A DNA stretch of 64,000 bases. Origin: Heterotrichella gracilis (lineage: Eukaryota; Sar; Xanthophyceae; Tribonematales; Xanthonemataceae). The notes under the pieces were generated by a model. That model was not told the origin of the DNA, did no database searches, and saw nothing but the letters and a program-made list of their open reading frames with translations. The stretch is taken from the NCBI GenBank assembly GCA_032358255.1, contig JAULBX010011767.1:40834-104833 (forward strand), read 5' to 3'. The translations under genes were made by a program, and so were the position numbers. This document shows, piece by piece, positions 1 through 12,600 of the stretch. Every line of letters starts with the position of its first letter. Positions within the stretch are counted from its first letter, which is position 1.

Positions 1-784
1 ATAGGCCAAAGGCCCTGGGCATGCATGCAACGGCTTTCAATACGATATTGAAAGGATAATCCAACTACTGATGCATCATGATGGATCTAGTACACCATCT
101 GGCAGAGGATATAATTTATCTGAAAGGTCTGAGCACAGGTTGGATATTCATTGCTAGTGCTGTGACTGCACCTACACCCAGTACCACACAGATATGTAGT
201 ATGGATATCTTATGATGTGATACGCGTATACTTGTGCACCTACGGATGTTGTGCAAAAAAGCCAACTGCAAGCGCCTCTGTAAGAAAACGCATTGATGGG
301 GGGAAAAAAGTGCACAGTCCTTCAGGCACAAAACATTCACCCCCGACACTTTCCGGGGGTATAAATAACATCTGCTGTGTACAGGTGCTGCCACATGCGA
401 GTGCACATCCTTGAGCCGAGCAATGCTATGGTCATCACTTCCAACTTACTGCCAGCCTGACATTGTCTGGCAGCTGCTTCTACAGCCCCAGTACAATCAC
501 CAATGGCTGCATGCTTGCTCCAGGAGCATCATGCCTGCTGCTCCCTATCCTGCCTCCCCACCTGATTTGATGTTGCGCTGGTGGTGCCGCCAGCCCAGAG
601 GTCCACCCACCCAAAGCCTACGCCGGCCAGGTGTCCTGCCATGCTGCTCTGAAATTCTGCAACTGAAAGCTGTTTTGCAACGTTGCCCGTTGGGTCTCAA
701 CTGAAGGTGCTGGCAGAGTACCCTCCCCTCCATCCCTGCCCAAACCCTATCGCCAAGAGCACCATTGTCGACCTCCCCGTTAGC
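1..784. other. Gene-free flank downstream of the BELL-class gene
   Basis: No convincing coding exon on either strand. The open frames here are short and lack family motifs. The stretch should hold the 3' UTR of the minus-strand homeodomain gene; I saw no TGTAA signal on that strand. A TATA-like element at 360-367 is listed separately. Confidence 0.4.
340..367 (+). promoter_or_regulatory. TATA-like element preceded by a GC hairpin
   Basis: TATAAATA at 360-367 directly follows an inverted repeat, CCCCCG (340-345) and CGGGGG (354-359) with an 8-base loop. This resembles a core promoter, but I find no convincing gene downstream on the plus strand before 784. It may serve an unannotated transcript or be chance. 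Confidence 0.25.
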
Positions 785-3700
785 CTAGCATGCTCCCCTC
801 CCCTTGGCGCTGCGTGGCTCCAGATGCACCGCCGCGCAGCTGCTCTTCACCAGCTTGGAGGCCACCCTGGCTGCCTCGTCCAGCAGCTCCTGCCTGCACC
901 CGGCATGTGTGCACAGCAGCGCGATCTGCTTCAGCGGCAGAGTCTCCGCCTCCTGCAAAACCACAGTGGTTTCCTTTGTCAGAATCTGCAAAATGCTAAC
1001 AGTAGAGCAATCTGATTCAACAAGAGACTTCTTTACTGCACTGCCAGTGAATGCTGCGGGGATAGTTGAAGATTAAACCACCATAGAATCAGGGCAGATG
1101 CACGGTTGATCATCAACCCTCACATGATTATCATCATCCATATCTTTGTCCCACTTTAAACCTCTCCCTGACTCCCCTCACACCTCTCAACCACTCATAG
1201 TCTAACAACTACCCCTTGCACCATAATCAAACCCACCCACCTTGATGAGCAACGGGCTTGATGTGCCCTGGAGCTGCGGCAGGCACTGCCTGAACACGCG
1301 CCCCACCAGCGGCTTCCACACGCGTAGACGCGCGTTGATGAACCACACGCTCACCTGCACAAGGGAGGGTGGTAGTTATGTCACGAGTCTGGAGGAAACA
1401 ACCTATTAACTGCTAGGGCACAGCGTGGTTAGGTACTAGCTACATGTACTGGTGGGGGAAGGCATGGCTGGTGGGGCAAGGCTCACTGCTAATCATATTC
1501 AGGCTGGCTGCATTACTCAAGTGCACGTCACTGGCTAACTTTGTAATGCATTTAAAGTAGCAAGGCACTGGATTGGCATTCAAGGCGCAGTAATTTTGTA
1601 ATCCCGTGGGCTACTAATTCATTGAAATGCCACCCTGGCACTAGGAGGGTTACACATAGTTAAAAGTAACCATTTACCCACTTGCAAAATAGGTTTTGAA
1701 AAGCAAACAGCATACACGCAAGCCAACAACCTCCTCCTCAATGATTGCAAGTCACCACAACCAGCACCCAACACCTTGCCAATGCTTTGGAAACCACCTC
1801 CCACCCCACCACCACTCCCGTACCTGGTACAGGTCAATGGCAGCATCAATTGCCATCCTGCGCTTGGTTTCCGAGTCAGGGTAGGGGTTTGCAAGGTGCT
1901 CAAACATCCACTGGTACATGAGCACCCCAGCCCTGGCAGGCAAGTTGCACTTGGACTTGCGAGCGGCGCGGCGCTTGCGGGGTGGTGGCGCCACGGGGGA
2001 GGGCAGCGGTGCGGCGGGGGGGCGCGCGGCGCAGCGCAGGTGGTTGTGGGCGTACGCGATGGCGCCTGCAGGCAGATGGGCAGTGAGGGTGGTTTGCAAT
2101 CGCGCTTTGGCAATAGGTGTAAGTGCGATGCTGCACAGCTTGACAGTGTGAGTCAAGGAGTCGGCATGCGTGGAGACTTCAGCAGCTGCAACAGTGCACC
2201 CGCCAATATGGTTGCAGTACCCACAATTGGATGCCAAGGGAGGTGAGCAGAAAGGATTTGCCACCAAGTGCAGGTGATGGCGTTGGCACCGCAAGAAATA
2301 ATGGTCCATATTCCCCAAAATGTGTGGCATTTAGTTTATGAACTGGGTTGCTTATTTAATAAGCAACTCAGGAATTGCCAGCGAGGCAAGAAAAGGTGAG
2401 CTGGGAGGGGGATGAGGGCGCACCTGGAGCAGGCATGACACCAGTGGGGCTCTGCTTGCGGAGCTGTGCCAGCCTGTCAGCCACAGCAGCGGGTGGTGGT
2501 GATTGTGGGGACCTGCCAGGCTCCTGCATGACACAATGGGTGATGTCAGCCAAGTGTTGAGCATGGATGGACACGTGGGTTTGACAAAGTTGGCAGAGTC
2601 AAGTGTGGCACTTGGACTAGGCACAATGGTATGTACTGCCTGAGCATCGTGTGCTTTACACGAGAGGCGCAGACTCTGGAGGCGCAGCAGTTCGGATCTC
2701 GTGAGGGCAACATCGCCTTCTATGAATGCCACAACCCATGAGACTCCATGAGCATGCAGATTGCAGTGCGACAATGTGCTTGTAATGCAATAACGCGCAA
2801 TCATTGTATATACATATGACGCCATTAGCAACATGCAGCACAAGCTCTATCTAGAGTCAATTCGCTGAATCACATAATAGAAAATACTCCAGCAGATTAT
2901 TCCTGGGTAGACTCACTCACCCATGCCACCGTCAGGCAGTCAACATTGCAATTGTTTGTGTAGCACTGGCATGTTACCTGCTTGACCTTCATGGATGCGT
3001 GCTGGCGCTGAAGATACTGCCCCAAACCAATGGTGGGCGTCCAGCTGCCCATCTGCTGCTGTGCCCCTGGGTGGCCATTGCTGCTCACTTGAGAGTCCAA
3101 GCCCCCTGAGTCGTCCCCATTCTCCCCATTGGCAAGTTCAAACATGTCCAATCCCGGGTGGGCCACTGCATTCCCGCGCATGGGTTGCCCCAGGCCCTGG
3201 GCTTGCTGCAGCAGTTGCAGGTCGGGAGGGGATTCCTGGACCAGAGCATCCTGTTCAGTTCAGTTCAGCGTGAAAATGTAGTTCAGGGTTCACGTTACAG
3301 TGTGAAAACTCAGTGCAGAGTTCACTTTACAGTGGAAAAAATCATCTGACGTACTCCTCAGGGCCCAAGGCTTGTGACAAGCTGGCTAGCTTTACAGCAT
3401 AAAGTCCTATGAGCCTGTTACTCCTGGACAGACTTACCTGGGCCAGAGCATCCAGCAGGTCCTCCAATGCTCCTGTAGACCAGGTTTGCTGCTCCGTTGG
3501 AGGGTACGGGAAGTTCTGAGGAATGGCGGGTGGAGGCAGTGAGAATGCCCTGCACTGCGACAGCAGGAGGGCCCTGTCAGGCCAGCCTCCCACTGGCAGC
3601 TGCATTGCATCAGACGATGAGCGGAACATGGTGCTGCCCTGCTGCATGTTGCTCAGACCATTCCCATTGAGGCTCATCAATGCAGCCTCCACTTCCTGCT

Positions 3701-4993
3701 GGGTGAGGGGGCTGTAGCGAGCCATGTCAAAACTGGCTGCTTGGAGGAGTGCTTCTGCGTCATTGCTGTCAAAGACGGATGCCCTGGAGGGGGACACCAA
3801 TGCAGGAGGCTGCAGCATCCGTGGAAACCGTGGTCCGTTCTCCCGCTGGACCATGCAGCCCACTCGGACAGGGTCATTGCTGCTGATGAAGCCTGGAGCG
3901 CTGAGCAGGCCGCCTGTGGTGGATGGTGGGAGGGCATTTGGGAGAGGCATGACAAGACAAGAGGTGCCTGCAAGCGGTTTCTCCTTTGTCTGAAGAAACG
4001 GAACATGGGGCATGCGTAACAAAACAAATAATATCAACTGCCAGACTAAATTTGGAATTGTAATTCTAAATGCACAGCCTAGTGAATGATCCACTGTGAC
4101 AGGCATTTCCTGCAAGGTAATGCCGCTGGGTGCGCACTTCAGAAAAATAATTTATCTCATGCACTTGCAGATTGTGTAAATCTGCCTAACGATCGCACGG
4201 TGCATGAGACTCGGTTGCATTGTATATTTCCATGCCCTCAATGTGGGCACCAACAACCCAGGGCCATTCAAAATCTGAAGTCAGATTGCCTGAGGCTAGG
4301 CTCACCTTGCATGCTGTGTGCGTTCACGTCACCAGGTGGACACATGCTGGTGATGCAGTTGAAGGCTCCTCCCTCGGAGTGTAGGGAATCACTCCTGTCG
4401 ACCACTCCCAAGCCTCCAGGCGGAGCGGTGGCACCAGGGACAAACATCTGGTGAAAGCCCAAAGGCCTGGCCTGGCTGTAGAGGGACGGGTTGGAGTAGG
4501 CATCTGGTGCGTGCAGGCCAAACGCTGAAGCTCCATTGTGTGTAGAGAATGCAGTGTAGTTGCCGCTCTGGCGTGCCTGCAGCAGCTCGCTGCTGTCGTG
4601 ATCATCTTGAAGCAGGATGTCTTCATCACTTGGAGGGCTAACTGCTGGGCGACTGAGGGGTGGGCGACCCCGGGGGTGGGTGGGTGGCTCCCATGCGCTC
4701 AGGCAGGAATCCTTGGGCGAGTCTGTGACCTCCAGATCCCCCATGTGCTGGTTGAAGCTGTGGAGGTCCTCAGGCTGAAGGCCGTTGCCATGGTTGGCTG
4801 CCAACGCGCCTGTCAGACTCTCAGCAGCAAGGCGATGGTCTCCGAGAGATGACTTGCTGGTGGCTTCTTCCATGTAGAACTGGCTGGCGGGGTTCTGGTA
4901 GGGTGACCCCTTGTTGGCAAAGCCTTGTGACTCCAAGAGAACCACGTTGCCAAGCGTGTCATAATCTGTTTGTTGCATGTTGAAGACGTCCAT
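785..4993 (-). CDS. BELL-class TALE homeodomain transcription factor
   Basis: Nuclear DNA-binding regulator. Model (minus strand): 4993-4306, 3967-3438, 3235-2978, 2523-2424, 2065-1824, 1354-1241, 985-785; all phases join and give about 710 aa. The homeodomain is split by the intron between 1824 and 1354. Exon 5 has the basic stretch RKRRAARKSK, LPARAG, MFEHLANPYP (the TALE three-residue loop) and ends DLYQ. Exon 6 continues VSVWFINARLRVWKP, with the TALE Ile in WFIN and a WKP tail typical of the BELL class. The N-terminal 500 residues are low-complexity, rich in S, P, Q and G. No KNOX domain is seen and I could not recognise a SKY/BELL domain. In green algae BELL proteins such as Chlamydomonas GSP1 pair with KNOX partners in the zygote; that role is inference here. 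The start at 4993 is the first ATG of exon 1. A 5'-UTR intron and a small extra exon near 2660-2735 are possible. Confidence 0.85.
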
Positions 4994-7479
4994 TGTTGGA
5001 AGAAGTCAGCTACTGTAGCGCTAAAAAGACGATGATACTTACCAAATTCGCATATGCAGCAATGGGTCATTGAGTCCTACAGGACACAAAAGTGAGTCAG
5101 TGTTCAACAGATGATTTCAAGTCACCTGAAGGCGCATGCCTTTTGGGTACAACAGCAGTAGCTGGTGGTCGGTTACCCAGGTCTACCTACATGCAGCTTC
5201 ATGTGGACAGTCACTCCCTGTCGTCACTAACTGCTACCTTGACTTCGTCATATGAACTGCAGCAGTCACAACCCTTGAAAGGTATGGGTGACTTAGTACT
5301 TGTGCGAAATTTGGCTCAACAACACTTTTCAAGCCCATGTCATGTTTTGCTGATCTAAAAGTTTTGCTAAGTCACTGAGGACATGAGAACCGAGTTCACC
5401 GTAAATTGGCAATGGCTTTGTGTCCTGAAACACACTCAGCCGTAACAGTCCCCAACTGTTAAACAAACTTTGCCTTACAGGTAACGAGTAGTAAAAAACT
5501 TGCATTCCATGGAAAGGACACAGCCAATGGTCATCCAAAAACGGTAAGCTCAGGATATTGCTGGTCACCAGACTGGGTGGTGCCTGCCAGTGGTTTCGTC
5601 GTGGTATGTGCACATTTGTTAGTGTCTTAGCATAGGCTATGCTGGGCATAATGCAGCGAACCTGTTCTAACACGTCCCTCAAGACGCTTCTTGCAGCCAG
5701 AGATACTCAGAACGGTTCAGAGTAAGCGCTGTATGTAATAAATTCCCATGCCAGTGGCACCCCATACCATTGGGACGTTGAACTCAGCTGATCCGAGTGT
5801 ATACAGAATATGCACCGATTCGTATATCTACACAGCCCAGGGTCACCCACCGTGGCTTCCGACACACCTTTCACATGCTGTCTGTTGAAGTAGACTTGTC
5901 CGCCGCCACTCGGTGTGTTGAGCCCGGCACCGAGACGTTGTGTGGGGTTGGAAGGTGCCTGCTGTGATCTGGAGGGTGCCCTGTGCATGGCAACCCAGAA
6001 CCTCTCAAGGGACAGTAGGTGGCCACCGAAGCTTTCTCGGTGCAATTTGGGCGCTGGCATGTTCAAGTTTGGGCAAACAGAAGCCTCAGCTAGCTGACTG
6101 GCACGCAACAAAGTCGGCTTCTGCACTGGCCACCGGTAGCATGACATGGCCTCTTCAAGCTTCGAGACCATACAATCGACTTCACTATCACAGAACTTCC
6201 CTAGTGCGGCAACTCTCTTGCATGGCAGCATGCTCACGAACCTGAAAAGCCTCCAACTTGGGAGGGTGCGTTCACCAACCTAGCTCTAGCGCCTGTTCAG
6301 CCTGAAACGGCTCCGGGTCCGTGCTCCAGCATGTGCGGAACTTCCTTCAAGGGGTGGGGGTGTGGTACTGCTTGACGTGCATTAAAAGCTAGCTGCTAAA
6401 TGCCTTGCTTGAGAGTAGTAGCTCATAGTCAAGGTGGTATCTTGCACGTTGTTCAACCGTGTGGACAGGATGCTACAAGCTTATGAACGCTGGGCAACCA
6501 GGGAATGTGCCGCAACAGATCCGTCACGGTGGTCACGGTGACGGATCCCGAATCCTCCTAAAAAGCTCTGGATCTACGGCACCTGTTCTGCCGAGTTGCT
6601 CTTTTTCATTCACTTGGCTCACGTGTGGGAAAGGATGTACCTGCCAGTTTTGAAAACAGGGCGGGGGCACAAATCCTTTGGCCTGCTCGGGAACTTGTTA
6701 TACAACTGTGGTGGTGGTACAGCTGGCGTGTGCATGGCTGCGTCATCGAGTGTACCTCGCCACTGGCCCTGCCTAGAATGGCTGGCAGCTTTTATTCCAT
6801 ACTGTGACAAGATACCGGCATAGCTGTGGCGATCTCCTCAGAGGTCCTCCTGGATGCTGTCCCGTAGCGACATTGTAGCAAATGGGAACCACGGTACAAC
6901 ACGGGTGTACCGACCCATCAACTGTAGTACAGCTGCAACACCCCTCATAATGGAACGTAAAGGTGTCACAGGGGGCCGTCACACATTGTCTTTTGACTTC
7001 ATCCTGCACAAACAGCCAGTTTTGCCTGCAAGGAACCGCTTCCTTCCCCTTGACCACCACACCCTCCTCCGCGGCACTGGTTGGGGCCTTCCAAGGGTGT
7101 GCATAATCCGCATGCGTTGGTTGGGATGAAAGCAGGTACACCCATGCGGTAGTGCGGTACTCACGTTTCAGGAGGAGGGGACACAGCCGTACCTGACAGG
7201 CGTGGCCCGAGTGATAGCATAATGCCACTCCCAAGTGTTTGGGAATACAACGGTTTGGAGTTCTGGAAAACTGGCAAGTGCTTTAAACCCCTAAGATAGC
7301 TGTTCATCCAGCTTCTAAGCTAATGCATCCATGCATCATCCCAACCCCATGGCTGCCGCAGCTGCTTGACAATGGGTGTAGAATTAAACCAGTTACAAAG
7401 TTCAGCACATCAAGACTTGAATCAATGGACACCCATTCTTTTAAGTCTCCATCCACGTGTTTCTTAGAAACGCGTTAGA
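4994..7479. other. Intergenic stretch with one weak coding candidate
   Basis: Lies between two minus-strand genes and must hold the BELL promoter and the 3' UTR of the phosphatase gene. On the minus strand, 6237-5840 reads as a fairly protein-like segment (LGKFCDSEVDCMVSKLEEA, then PKLHRESFGGHLLSLERFW) followed by a possible GTGGGT donor near 5850. I recognise no family and could not chain it into a gene. It might be an upstream exon of the homeodomain gene or noise. Nothing else convincing was seen. Confidence 0.3.
7393..7397 (-). terminator. TGTAA polyadenylation signal of the LPP-epsilon gene
   Basis: TGTAA on the minus strand about 85 bases after the stop codon at 7480-7482. TGTAA is the usual chlorophyte poly(A) signal. 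Confidence 0.5.
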
Positions 7480-8976
7480 CTACAAAGATGCCATTCCCTT
7501 GGTTGACCTCTGTTCCCGCTGCATCCATGCCTTGCCAGTCTTCACAAAAAATGCGAGTTTTGCCAACGCCGTCACCCCATACACCACCACGCCCAACCTT
7601 GGATCCCCAGCTATGGCAGGGAATGCTGCCCTTGTCCCAAACGCATGCCATTGCAAGGCTAGGGATGTGCCAAGGGCCAGGCCCGCAGCCACTTGTTCGG
7701 GGGTGTGGTAGCCCAGCGCAACTCGTAGCCAGGCCTGCAAGGGAGGAATGCATACATGAGGGTCTGCAGGGAAGGATTGCATGCGCAAAGACAAGGATTG
7801 CATGCATCAAGGATTGCATGCATCAACCGACTGCAAGAGGATGGGTAACAGTTGTTGCGGTGGCAGGCAGGTGTACATGTAATGTACATGCAACACGCCA
7901 TGCACCCAAGACCAAACCACTAACCTCCACACACCAATCACCAACCGCATACAACCTCATGTCATGCGCTCCTCCCCACAACGCCCATGCATCCCAACCC
8001 CTCACCAGGAATAGCGCCAGCACCACCGCTGCAGCAGCGCCCACCCCCCGCGTCGCAGTTGTCCCCCCAGTCAGCAGCGCCGCACTCAGGTAGGTGGCGA
8101 AGAAAGCCAGGCTGTTGGCGTGGCTGGAGGGCATGCCAGGGTCTGCCTTGCGCGACGAGGCGGGGCGGGAGTGGTTCAAGGCGTGCTTGAGCAGCTGCGG
8201 GTGATGTGAGGGTTACTAGGGTTTACTAGGGTTTGGAAGTGCCCCTCCGTTTGGGTGGATGGGAAGGGCTTGGGTAGGGTTTGGATTGGGGGTTGAATGA
8301 TGTGGCGGATTTATTAACAGCCAATGGAGGAATTTTGGACTGTGGGTTAGAATTGTGATAAAAGAGGGTAAAGGTTTGTCTCAGGACCAGAAAGATATTT
8401 GCAATGGACAAGCAAGCACGTTTCCCTGCTGCGTGACACACCCGCACAGGATCCCGGGTACAAACCACAAAAACCCTCTAGGGTTTCAGTGCCAACACTT
8501 ACCTTGCACACAAACACCGCGAGGATCGACCCAGTCACGCACCACGCCACCTCCACATCCCTGCGCCACAGCACCACTGCAGACACAGTCACCGCCACAC
8601 CCCACTTGGTGCTGCTGTTGATGGCCTCCAGCACACGGCTGCGGCTGTGGCTGTGGTTGTGGCTGTGGTGGGGGGCTGGTGGGTCGCCGGCTGCGGCGCG
8701 GCAGGGGATGGTGCGGGTGGGATGGTGCCGGTGTCCATTGGGATGCGATTGTGCAGAAAATCGGCGTAACGGGGTGTGTGTGCTGGTGGGCGGTGGGGGC
8801 TGGCAGAGGGGGGTTGGGTGGCTGGCCAGTGGGTGGTGGCTGCTGCGGGTGGCATGGCAGTGGGTGGTTATGGTGGACGGTACAGGAGCCAGTCGCATGG
8901 GGCGCTGCCAAGCTGGGCGTAGGCGGCTCATGCTGCCGGGGGCGGTGCTGGTGTGTGGTGCGCGATGCCGCCACAT
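7480..8976 (-). CDS. Plastid-type lipid phosphate phosphatase (LPP-epsilon-like, PAP2 superfamily)
   Basis: Predicted membrane enzyme that dephosphorylates phosphatidate to diacylglycerol in the plastid envelope. Exons 8976-8503, 8194-8006, 7734-7480; all phase 0, 305 aa. PAP2 motifs are present: C1 KHALNHSRP (K-x6-RP), C2 PGMPSSHAN and C3 LRVALGYHTPEQV. In C3 the usual Asp is Gln, as I recall for Arabidopsis LPP-epsilon. The segments SSTKWGVAVTVSAVVLWRRD before C1 and VVVYGVTALAKLAFFV near the C-terminus also fit that family. The first 100 residues are rich in S, T, R, P and H and almost free of acidic residues, fitting a chloroplast transit peptide. The start at 8976 is the first ATG of the open frame; upstream only non-ATG codons extend it. 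It is divergent from the peptidase gene. Dolichyl-diphosphatase is a less likely reading. Confidence 0.88.
7745..7826. repeat. Short tandem repeat in an LPP-epsilon intron
   Basis: Three near-identical units of AAGGATTGCATGC spaced 20-25 bases apart in the last intron of the phosphatase gene. Confidence 0.6.
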
Positions 8977-9623
8977 AGTGGGTGGTGGGGTGGGCGGGTG
9001 GGGTGGATGGAGTGCAGGGGAGGTGCGGCGGGGCAATATTGTACCCAGGTGTGATTTTAATTGCTGAGGAAGCTGTGTGTACACGAGGGGCAGAAGTTGT
9101 TATAGTGATATTGTGATGTTGGTGCCTATGATGACGATGCCACAAATTCTGCGCAAAGGGCCTTGCTGGGGCACCACAACATATGTGCAGCTAGATGCTG
9201 GCAAAACAGCGTGTAAATAAGTAAAATAGGGACATCTTTTAACCCAGATCACATCGATGTGCTGCTGGGTCTTGTGCACCCATTTAAGTCAGCATGCACC
9301 CTCCCCCAGTGTCTCATTGGCCTGGGCGGACCAAACGGTAACTGTGGGTCCGATGTGTTCCAACGCGGAAAACACAACACCGTATTGTAAGCGTATGCTT
9401 GCGTGTAAATAGCACTAGGTACAACGCCAATTATTGCCGAGGCCAACATGCATGCATGCATTTTTATGCATGCATGTGGTGGGGAACCTGCCCGCGTACC
9501 CTATCCTCACTGCACCACCTGTGCCTCCCACCCCTCCTCCCTTTCCCTGGCAGCACAAAGAACTGCTTTGCCTCGTCGCAGTTCTATTCACCAGTAGCAC
9601 AGGCCTGTAGTATCGGCCACCGA
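8977..9623. promoter_or_regulatory. Divergent promoter interval between LPP-epsilon and TPPII
   Basis: 647 bases separate the two divergent start codons, so both promoters must lie here. A (CATG)n-type palindrome sits at about 9448-9475: ATGCATGCAT arms around a short T run. No TATA box stands out. Confidence 0.4.
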
Positions 9624-12600
9624 ATGCCTCCTATGACCTGCAGCACAGCTGCTGCATGCGGTGTGCATACAACCTCGGCGTTGCCCATTTCAAGGCCATT
9701 CTTGGGCAGGAACTTGAGCAACCCGTCCTCTGCTAGCCGCATATTTGCAAGGAAAGGAGCTGCCAGTGCTGGGTCACGGTGTGCGCATTCCATCCCTGTG
9801 ACTTCATCCGAGAGGAGACCACCTGTGGTTGACGTTCGAGCCAAGCCTCAGATGAAGGCAAACGACCCCGGGGCTGCAGCACACCCCAGCGACCTCTTTG
9901 CAGCAGCGATGCCCAAGGCAGAGACTGGCGCCCTTCGGTTCCTCAAGGTGGGGTTGTGACGGGACCAAGTTGGGGCATCGGCATGGCCTTGGGACATGGC
10001 CACTTCCAAGGGGTGCACAAGGCAGCCAGCCACTGCACTGCTATTGCAAGCAGGGACTCGATGTTCGTATATATTTTTTCACCCTTCATTGGTGCTGTCA
10101 GAAGGCCATGTCCGGCATTGCCCTGGAGTGCGTCACTGGGTGGTTGTGCATGCATAGAAGTTGTTTGTATGCATGAATATAGCAGGCACACACTGGAGCG
10201 CGTGAGTAGTGTTTCGTGTGTGCCTACAGGACCACCCCGAGTATGATGGGAGGGGCGTGGTGGTGGCCATCTTCGACACAGGCGTTGACCCAGGTAGGGG
10301 TATGCACACCTCATATCATTTAAAGCACCTCATATCAATGGATGCTTCACAAACGCCGACTCACAAACGCCGATTCATGCCATACGCTCGATTGACACAG
10401 CTGGGATGGAAACCAGCGACATGGTTTTGGTCCGTGAGCATTGCTGTGGACTGCATCAGGATACAATAGACATCTGACTGACTGACATTGGTCGCGTAAA
10501 AGGATTGATAAACTCTAGCCCTGCGGAGGCGGCACGCCCGGCCACTCATCGGCCTGTTGCCTGTGGCGTGCGTTGAACAAGAGGACCTGTTGGCTGTTGC
10601 TACATCCCGCATGATGCAAGTGGCCTTGGTCACTGTTACCCTTGTCATGGGAGTGGTGGGTAGCTGCCTGGGCAGTTGTCATAACTCCTTCCTGATACCC
10701 TCAATCTTAAACCTACCTCTACCTCAGGTTTAAAGTCTTCTTGATAGAATCCTGTACTTTTTCCCTCTCCTTGCAGGGGCGCTCGGGCTGCAGGTCACCT
10801 CTGACGGAAAACCTAAGGTAGGGTGTGGCCCTGGGAGGTGTGCTTCGCCAGGCCAAAAATGTTATTGCATGGACAGGCACCTCTTGGTGTGCTTTCCAAA
10901 TGCACAACCACATCTGAGGCCGCAATGTGCACAGCTGGGCGAGGATGATGTCGAGCAACCCCTTGGGCCCTGCGATGTAGCCCTTGTCAACGTGTTTGAG
11001 CAAGGACTCTCCAGTGAATAAATGAAATTTTATGCTTAATTGATGATGCATAATTGTGATACCTCGTGTCTGAGGTTTTGGTGATGGACCGCCATTCTGC
11101 TCATGGAGTAATGGGGTTCAACCCCTTGTCCTTAGGCATAAAATATGCTGGTACATTTTTCAACCACATGCCAGGTCGCTGGACACAGGGTTAAGGGCGT
11201 GCCATTGCAATGCATGCAGTGGTGTCCCATCTACGCCCTGATCAAGTTTCACACTTTCCACATTTTCCTTCCCTCTACAGATCCTGGACATCATTGACTG
11301 CACTGGCAGCAATGACATCGACACCTCCAAGGTGGTGGAGTTGGAGGAAGGAGGGGAGGGAACCATCAAGGGTCTGGCTGGAAATACCCTAAAGCTCAAC
11401 CCGGCGTGGGAAAATCCTACCGGTGGGTGCAGACCTGACAAGGGGTAAAAGTGACATCCGCTGCGATGTCGAGAACATGTTTTAGGAACTTGACAGTAGG
11501 AAACCCTGGTTAATGCCGCTGTGGGTGACCAGGTTTCTGTATTATTACTATGTTTATTACAGGCATTCCAGCAGTGGGTGGCCAGGCCTTTCACTTCTGC
11601 AAATTGCTTTGTATGTGTGCGTGCAAGAATGAAATGTAGGGTTTAGAGCTACTGTATTTCATCCTTGCACGCACAGGTGGGTGGGTAGGCCTGTGGATGC
11701 AAGCCTGATTGATACTTTGGATGAGTAGTTTGGGTAGCCACAGCTAACAGTACTCCCCTGGCGCAGGCAAGTGGCGTGTGGGTATGAAGCGGGTGTACGA
11801 GCTGTTCCCAGGGGGGTGCAAAAGGAGGTAAGGAGGGGGGGCATGGTGCGTGGGCATGAGGGCCAATACATGCAATGGGCATACCTACAGGGGGAGGCTC
11901 TTGGCTGCACCGATTGTCGGTCCATTTCCAAAACACTACAATTCAAGTCATAGTTTTCTGTTGTCTACTTACAAGAAACGGAAAACAATGCGGCAAAAAT
12001 TGCGGTTACAAGCAAGGGGTGTTGCTCCAGGATCAAAGACGAGAGGAAGAAGAAGTTTGATGAGAAGCAGCGCAAGGCGGTGAGTGAGGCGGTGGCGGCC
12101 CTGGCGGCGTTCAAGTGCGTGCACAGCGGGACCCTCACCACTGCCCTGAAGAAGGACCTGGGTGAGCTGGAAGCCAGGGTGAAGCTGCTGGAGGACATGA
12201 ACGATAAGTATGAGGACCTGGGTGAGTGGCGATTTGGTGCTTGTGTAGGGTCTGGGGGATGGCGCATATGTTGTAGGGTCGCCAGGGGTAATAAGATGTT
12301 AATAGTCCTGTCTATTATCTGATTACCCTTGGATTTGCCGACAGGGTTCTGCGCGTTGTGGGTGGTGCATAGCCCATGTCTCACTCTTTGGTGCTGATCA
12401 TGGCATGATTGGAAGTAATCGCCGGCAGCTGTGCATGTCCAGGGTATTCTCCACCTGGCGGTCAGCCATTGTCGCCATGTACAAATTTAAATTGAGAAAA
12501 CCCCAACTTGTGGTTTGGCCTGCAGGCCCCCTCCTGCACTGCGTGGTGTGGCACGACGGCGCCACGTGGCGGTCAGCCATCGACACCTCAGATATGTACG

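Noticed and set aside
2640-2750. Possible extra BELL-gene exon (KAMLPSRDP or ELLRLQSLRL frames)
   Set aside because: It has plausible splice sites, but the model closes in frame without it, and none of its three readings matches a BELL-family motif.
7475-7819. Alternative minus-strand frames at the end of the LPP-epsilon gene
   Set aside because: The frame ending at 7480 carries the PAP2 C3 motif and splices in phase; the other frames are shadows.
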